From Bettongia penicillata ogilbyi (lineage: Eukaryota; Chordata; Mammalia; Diprotodontia; Potoroidae), in assembly GCA_023548195.1 (NCBI GenBank), contig JAJHZJ010000579.1, positions 1,404,084 through 1,468,083 on the forward strand: 64,000 bases of DNA, in the 5' to 3' direction. The notes under the pieces were generated by a model that saw nothing but the letters and a program-made list of their open reading frames with translations, was not told the DNA's origin and did no database searches. The translations under genes were made by a program, and so were the position numbers. Below are positions 58,316 to 64,000 of this stretch, one piece after another; the first letter of the stretch is position 1; each line of letters opens with the position of its first letter.

Positions 58316-58655
58316 CTGGTTTAGCTGTTAACTGCCTCAGAGATAACTGACTATTGCCCATCAATCCCATCTGCAGGTCTATCTACAGTTCCCCTGGGCC
58401 AGGTGGCTTTTAGTTGGGATAGTTAAATGCTATCTTATCATCTCTTAACTAATCTTGGGCTTTACTTTCCTAACCATTCTTTCCTCATCTATATTTCCTG
58501 GCTTAAAAATCACTCTCTTTGGTAAGGAAAGCAGATGCAAAACAAGAGTTGATTATTTGTGTTCTTTTTTGCAGACACTTATTAAGCCCCAACTAGGTGC
58601 CAAAGACCATAAGAATCACTGAAGATACAAGAAAAAGCAAACACCAAATAAAAAT

Positions 58656-58682
58656 AGTCTCTCTCTCTCTTTCTCTCTCTCT
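58656..58682. repeat. (CT)n microsatellite
   Basis: CT dinucleotide run inside the L2 3' end. Confidence 0.9.
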
Positions 58683-59763
58683 GAGGTCAGAGTCTAAGGA
58701 GGGAAGACAATGTGCTGACAACTATGTACAGAGCGTTTCTATAAGATAATCTAGAAATAGTCTCAGCGGCATTAAGAGACTAGGAAAGTTTTCTTGCAAA
58801 AAGTGGGCCTTTAGTTGGCAATTTAAGGAAACCTGGGAAGTGAAGAGTCAGAGATGAGGAAAGAGAAAGTTCCAGAAATGGGACACATCCAATGGAAATG
58901 CTCATAATTGAAAAATGGAGTGTTGTGTTCAAGAGACAGCAAGGAGGACAGTTTCACTGGCTCGTAGAGTGGGGGGAGGGGTGTTGAGGGAGAGTCAGGT
59001 GGGAGGAGACTGGAAATATAGGAAGGGGTCAAGTTATGGAAGGCTTTAAGAGTCAAATAGATGTGCTTATATTTGATCCTAAAGACAATAGAGAACCCCT
59101 GGAGTGGATTGGATGGAGGTGGTATTGACATGGTCAAACGTGCTTTTTAGATGTTTCAGTTTGACAGCTAAGTGGAGAATGGACTGGAGTTGGAAGAGAT
59201 TTTGAGGTAGGGAGGTCCACCCTACCTCAGGTGATTGCAATAATCCAGGAATGAGGTGATGAGGACCTCTGTGACTGCAGTAGCAGTGTGGTGGCAATAT
59301 CAAAGGAGGGAAGGGGGCATAGAGAAGAGATGTTAGAAAGGGAAAATTTACAGACCTTGGCAGCAGACTGAACATGATGGGTAAGAGAATGAGGAGTCAA
59401 TGATGACACATAAGTTGCAAGCTGGAGTGACTGGGAGAAGAGTATATTCACAACAATAGTAGGAAAATTAAGAAGAGGGAATTTTTTTTTGGAAAAGATG
59501 AGTACAGTTTGCATTTAAGATAACTCTGGAATATACAGTTTGAGAAAACTGATAGGTAGTTGAAGATGTGAGGTGAGGTTAGGACAAAAGTTAGAGCTAG
59601 ATAAATAGATCTGAGAGTCATCTGAAAAGATAAAGATCCATGGGATCTGATGATATTACCAAGGAAAATAATATGGAAGAAGAACTGAAGAGTGCTGACA
59701 TGAACTGGGTAAAGATTAGTTAGCAAAGAAGACTGTTGGACAGGCAGGAGGAGAACTTGGAGG

Positions 59764-59814
59764 AAGGGAGGGAGGGGGGGAGGGGGGAGAGAGAGAGGGA
59801 GAGGGAGGGAGAAG

Positions 59815-59884
<70 letters not shown>

Positions 59885-59886
59885 GA
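59764..59886. repeat. (GA)n/(GGGA)n microsatellite inside L2
   Basis: About 120 bp of GA and GGGA repeats that interrupt the L2 reverse-transcriptase region. Serine/leucine-rich open frames on the minus strand across it are microsatellite artefacts. Confidence 0.95.
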
Positions 59887-61370
59887 ATCAAGGACAAGAG
59901 AGTAATTGACAGTATCAAAGGCCACAGAAAGGTCAAGAAGGTTGAGGATTGAGAAAAGACCGATAGATCTGACAATTAAGAGATCACTGATCATTTTTGA
60001 TAGAGCAGTTTCCATTGAATGATGATGTCAGAAGACAACCTGTAGAGAGTTTAGAAAAGAAGTTAAAACATCAATTGTAGTCAATCTTCAAGAAGTTTAG
60101 ACCCAGAAAGGGGAAGGGACAGATGTAAAATTATCACCGACAGGGATGTATGGATCAAGGGAGGATTTTTTTAAGGATGGTTGGAGACTTGGGTATATTT
60201 TGTAGGCAGTAGAAAATTAACTAGTATACAAAAAGAGATCAAAGATTAGTGAGAGAATGATGGAAATAAAGGGGAAACCTGTTGGAGAAGAGGGGATGGA
60301 ATAGATCATTTGTGCAGGTAGGGGGGTTTGCCTTAGTAAAGAGAAGAGCCACCTTACCTTATGAGATGCGGTGAAGGAGGAGGTAGCAGCAGAATATAGC
60401 TGTGAGTAATATTAGATGATTAAAACAAAGAAAAAGTAAATCAGTAAATTGTCTCAATTTCTCCAAAGAAATATGAGGCAAGGTTCTTATCTGATAGGCT
60501 AAAGGAAGGAGAACTCTGGGAGGCTTGAGGAAGAGTGAAAAGGTATGGAACAGTTGCTGTGGTGAGTCAATTAGGGAGATGCAAAGGGTTGCCTTGCCAC
60601 AGTGAGGACCCAGATGAAATTTTGTAATATAAATTTCTAGTGGACCCAATCAGCACAGTTTAGTGATTTTCTTCAGTTTTACTAAGCAGTATGTATATAG
60701 GTGTGAAGGCAACAGATGATAGAAGCAATCTGGAGCTGAGTCTTGTTAGGGCAAAGTAATCAAGATAGGAGAACAGCATAGAGTTGAAGTGATTCTCCAA
60801 GGGGTCAAGATAGGAAAGTATAGTCAACATGGGAGTGATGGCCTGGAAAAGAAATGAGAAGTAGAAAATGTAAGGTCACAATGAGGATAAAGAATACGTT
60901 TTGTTGTTGAAAAGCATAAGGAGGTGAAATCACCATAGATTTTGACAAATTAAAGGAATTTCAGGGTTCACGAACATGAAAGTGGTATATTTGTAAGTGA
61001 TGATAAGATCAGAGATATGAACATCTTTTCCTGTGGTTGAGGTGCAGTGGAAGAGTAGGTCATGGGAAATGAGTAAGCTGAAGAAGTGGGAGGTTAGGTG
61101 GCTAGGAGGTGTATCAATATCTATGATGAAGTCTCCAAATATGAGGACAGGGATTGAAGAGGAGATGAACACTGCGAAGCAGGCCCTGAACTCATTAAGG
61201 AAGGAAGGAGAGTGTCCTGGAGGTCGGTATTCAATAATCACCAGAATGTTGAGATAAATCTGAATTATGTTAACCTCAAAAAAAAAGAAATTACTGAGTG
61301 ATGGTGATAGAAAAAGCCTGGAAGTAGAAGTGGGCAGCAAGGTATATTCCAGCTGTCCCACCATGATCCA

Positions 61371-61465
61371 TGTACTTTGGGCAAGACACTGGGCCTCAGT
61401 TTGCTCATCTACAAAATGAAGGCATTGAACCAGAGGGCCTCACTTAAAGCTCTAAATCTTTCTTC
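61371..61465 (+). mobile_element. MIR-like SINE, 3' half
   Basis: It has 'tttgggcaagacactgggcc', 'tcagtttgctcatctacaaa' and 'gaaggcattgaaccagaggg'. Confidence 0.75.
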
Positions 61466-61764
61466 TTATCATATTCCTACTGAACTGTAACCCTTCCTTG
61501 ATATTCTTATGTTCCTATTATACCTCGCTTGTCTCCAACATAATTAAAAAAACTCTTTTTTGTCCTCATTAGCACTTACTGCATGCTTCAGTTCACAATG
61601 GGTCTTAACTTCCTGCTGTTCTCAATGTGTATTTAGAGTATTATATAAAATAAAGCAATAAGATGATATTCAATGAGTTTCTGCTGTAGGGCACTTAAGC
61701 TGATGAATCACACCTAGGAGAGCCAGTGGAGCTGGTAACCTGAGCCAATGAATGGGAACAGAAC

Positions 61765-62000
61765 AGTAATAGCAATGATGATAATGATGATAATGATAGC
61801 TCGCAAGTCTATAACGATTTACAACCTAACAAAGTATTTTTTCTCATAACAACCCTGTGAGAGAGCTCATAAAATATTGTTTTCCCTATTTGACAGACGA
61901 GGAGACTAAGGCTAAAGAAGTGACTTACCTAAAGTCACAGATATTAAGTAGTAAAATCAGTTCTCAAACCCAAGTATTTTGAGTAGGTCTACAGCCTCTC
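61765..62000 (-). mobile_element. SINE (reverse)
   Basis: It opens with a GATAAT triplet-like tract. Then come 'ttttctcataacaaccctgt', 'acgaggagactaaggctaaa' and 'ttctcaaacccaagtatttt'. Confidence 0.75.
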
Positions 62001-62179
62001 TCATTCCCTGAGGTCATGGTATATTGGTCTCCTCTCATCTACAGACAAATGGAAAATTAGAAATGTTGTTTGTATATCATAAGGATTGGTGGGCAAAAAG
62101 AATTAAGCAAGAAAAGAAAGTGTCTACCACACTCAGGAGAAGTAGGAAATAGTGAAGACAGTGGAAGGTAACCACATGT

Positions 62180-62880
62180 CAAGGAGTGATGGAAATACTA
62201 TCTTCCATGAAGGCTAGAAGGGGAATAGAATGAGATGGGGAAAGATTTAAGGCAGGGACACCAAAAGGCTACTGCAATAGTGCAAGCCTGAGGTGATAAA
62301 GGCCTGCACAAAGACATGGTGGGAGCATGGGAGGAGCAAAGGTAGCATATGTAAGAGATGTTACAGAGGTAGAAATTACAAAACTTGACAGCTGATTGTA
62401 TATGGGAGGTGAGAGTAAGGAGTTGAATATGGCAACTAGGTTGCAAGCTTTGATTCCTGGGAAGATAGTACTACCCTCAACAGTAATAGGTAAGTTTGGA
62501 AAAAGAGGTTTGGAGGGAAAGATAATGAGTTCAATCTTATACGAGTTGAATTTAGGATGTCTACAAGACATCCAGTTTAAGATATCTAATAGGGAGTTGG
62601 ATATGAGAGGCTAGTGGTAGGGAGAAAGGTTAGGGATTGTCAAATAGATCTGAAAGTTATCCACGTAGAGATCCACGGGAGCTAATACTATAGAGAACCA
62701 GTATTGAGGGAGAAAAGAAGCTGGCATAGGACTGAGGTTTGGGGACCACCATGATTAATAGGCATCATTAACTGATTTCAGATCCAGAAAAGACTGAGAA
62801 GGATCAGTCAGACAGGTAGAAGGAGAACCAGAATAGAGTATCATGAAAACCTGGAGATGTTCTAGTGCTCAGAATATTGA
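62180..62880 (-). mobile_element. L2 LINE, ORF C-terminal part (reverse)
   Basis: It reads 'aaaggctactgcaatagtgc', 'ggagcaaaggtagcatatgt', 'tatgggaggtgagagtaagg', 'aagttatccacgtagagatc' and 'gagaaccagaatagagtatc', in the reversed L2 order. The 3' end is missing, which is less usual for a LINE. Confidence 0.8.
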
Positions 62881-62884
62881 GTAC

Positions 62885-63060
62885 TAAGTCTTCTCCCTTT
62901 GTAGTATCATAATAATAACCACTCATATTTACCCAATTTTTTAAAGATTGCAAATGCTTTACTCAAAGCAACCTTGTGATGTAGCTAATGAAGTATTATT
63001 GCCCAGATTTTGGAGATGAGAAAAGTGAGATTTAGAGAAGTACAAGGTATCATGTAAATA
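62885..63060 (-). mobile_element. SINE (reverse), 3' half
   Basis: It has 'tcataataataaccactcat', 'aagattgcaaatgctttact' and 'tggagatgagaaaagtgaga'. Confidence 0.75.
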
Positions 63061-63099
63061 AGAAAAAAGCAAATAAAGAGAGTAGCATACTGTTGGATA

Positions 63100-63700
63100 A
63101 ACCTGAAGACCATAATTTCTGAATTAAGGACTTACTATTCAAATTTCAAAATTTCTTGGGAAACTGAAAAGCTGTTTAGAAAAAAATAGGTTTAGGCCAA
63201 TCAGTCCCACCATATACCAAGGAAAGCTCCAAAACATACATGACAAATTGAAAAAAATCACATAAATTTGAGGAGCAAGGAAGGAAATATCTTTTGCAAC
63301 TATGAATAAGTGAGGAATTAATGACTAAATGATAAAGGTCATAGGAGATAAATGGGCAATTTTTATTACATAGAATAAAGAAGGTCCTGCACAAATAAAA
63401 CCAATGCAGCTAAAATTAGAAGGGAAATAGGGAACTGAGAAAAAACTTTGCACCAAGTTTCTCTGATAAAAGTATTATATCCAAGATATATAAGAAACTG
63501 ATTCAAATGTAAAAGAACCATCTCCAATAAATAAATCCTCAAAGATTATGAACAGAAAATTACTAAAGGAAAAAACCCAAGTTATTGACAAAAATATGAA
63601 AAAAATGTTTCAAGTCATTAATAATTAAAGAAATGCAACATAAAAAAATTCTGGGGTTCCACCTGATACCCATCAGATTGAAAAACAAAAAACAGAGGTT
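63100..63700 (+). mobile_element. L1 ORF2 C-terminal remnant
   Basis: The order follows the L1 ORF2 end: 'ccaccatataccaaggaaag', 'ggtcataggagataaatggg', 'tatatccaagatatataaga', 'tcattaataattaaagaaat', 'gggttccacctgataccca'. The last part corresponds to 19390-19450 in the HAL1 copy. No open frame remains. Confidence 0.75.
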
Positions 63701-63714
63701 TAATGGCTTAGAGA

Positions 63715-64000
63715 TATAAATAAATCCTTTATAAGCACTTATTATTTCTTGATACTTATGAATGAAAATAAAAAATAAAGACAGCCTTTGCCCTCAAGGA
63801 GTTTATATTCTAAAACAGAAAGACAAAACACAAACAGATAGCTGGAAAAGAAGGAGGAGGAGGCAATGTATGGAAATGCCTGACTATTGGGCTAGATTAA
63901 GTAGCTCCTGAATCAGAGCATCTGTACTAGGGTCAGGCTTCAAAGTTGTATAGAGGAGTGGGAAGTTTAGCACATTTTTAATCACATGGGGATGGATAGG
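63715..64000 (-). mobile_element. L2 3' end (reverse), runs off the window
   Basis: The top strand has 'tttataagcacttattattt', 'gcctttgccctcaaggagtt' and 'ggctagattaagtagctcct'. The second half is uncertain. Confidence 0.6.

Larger units (their letters stand above)
58570..61370 (-). mobile_element. Long L2 LINE with endonuclease and reverse-transcriptase remnants
   Basis: At about 2.8 kb this is the longest LINE copy here. On the minus strand the order is as follows. An endonuclease remnant has IEYRPPGHSPSFLNEF (about 61190-61240) and GDFIIDID (about 61115-61140). A reverse-transcriptase start reads LDLSVAFDTVNYSLVLDSLS (about 59880-59940). A C-terminal block reads LQGFSIVFRIKYK (about 59070-59110). 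The reversed 3' tail is at 58570-58650. The APE-type endonuclease followed by RT is the L2/CR1 plan. A GA microsatellite splits the RT, and several frameshifts are present, so it is inactive. The catalytic GDFN motif is altered to GDFI. Confidence 0.85.

Noticed and set aside
59448..60015. Minus-strand frames of 99-175 codons with long Ser-Leu repeats
   Set aside because: The repeated residues come from the GA microsatellite. The non-repeat ends are L2 reverse transcriptase remnants, so this is a dead LINE and not a gene.
60930..61364. Minus-strand 144-codon frame as a host gene
   Set aside because: It carries the L2 endonuclease signature (YRPPGHS and an altered GDF motif) and continues into L2 RT. 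It is part of a transposon.

Overview
The window is vertebrate nuclear DNA, most likely from a marsupial. It is AT-rich and intron-dominated. It is crowded with well-preserved L2 LINEs and with tRNA/CORE-type SINEs of the marsupial kind, whose tails read 'gtgaccttgggcaagtcactt' and 'tgcctcagtttcc'. Therian L1/HAL1 LINEs are also present. The mix of abundant L2 with L1 argues against both a monotreme and a placental mammal. The species cannot be fixed from the sequence.

Only one gene is supported: the 5' part of KCNK2 (TREK-1, a mechano-, lipid- and heat-gated two-pore-domain K+ channel), on the minus strand. The first coding exon is at 45532-45577, inside a GC/CpG-rich promoter block at about 45400-46260. 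Exon 2 is at 42072-42382 and carries the cytosolic N-terminus, M1 and the start of the extracellular cap. Exon 3 is at 1621-1738 and carries the second cap helix, the pore helix and the start of selectivity filter 1. Intron 1 is about 3.1 kb and intron 2 about 40 kb. Intron 3 runs off the window at position 1, so the remaining exons are outside. The exons join in frame (phases 1, 0, 1) with GT/AG borders.

Layout: 1-1620 intron 3; 1621-1738 exon 3; 1739-42071 intron 2, a mosaic of L2, SINE, L1/HAL1, L3/CR1, hAT-type DNA elements and microsatellites; 42072-42382 exon 2; 42383-45531 intron 1; about 45532-46260 exon 1, 5' UTR and promoter; 46260-64000 upstream DNA. The upstream DNA holds a dense run of SINEs (49.5-54 kb), a possible decayed pseudogene (55.5-56.3 kb), an L3/CR1 copy, a long L2 with endonuclease and reverse-transcriptase remnants (58.6-61.4 kb) and an L1 ORF2 remnant (63.1-63.7 kb). 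In other mammals KCNK2 also has a far-upstream alternative first exon; I did not find it here.

The most interesting observation is in KCNK2 translation. Four ATGs lie within 21 nt at the start of exon 1, all in poor initiation context. One opens a 60-codon overlapping frame that crosses the splice junction and stops at an ATGA overlapping the internal Met57 start codon. Met57 is the known alternative start that gives the truncated TREK-1 channel. Other items of note are hAT-type elements punctuated by repeated copies of one 8-bp target site, and L2 elements inserted inside L2 elements.
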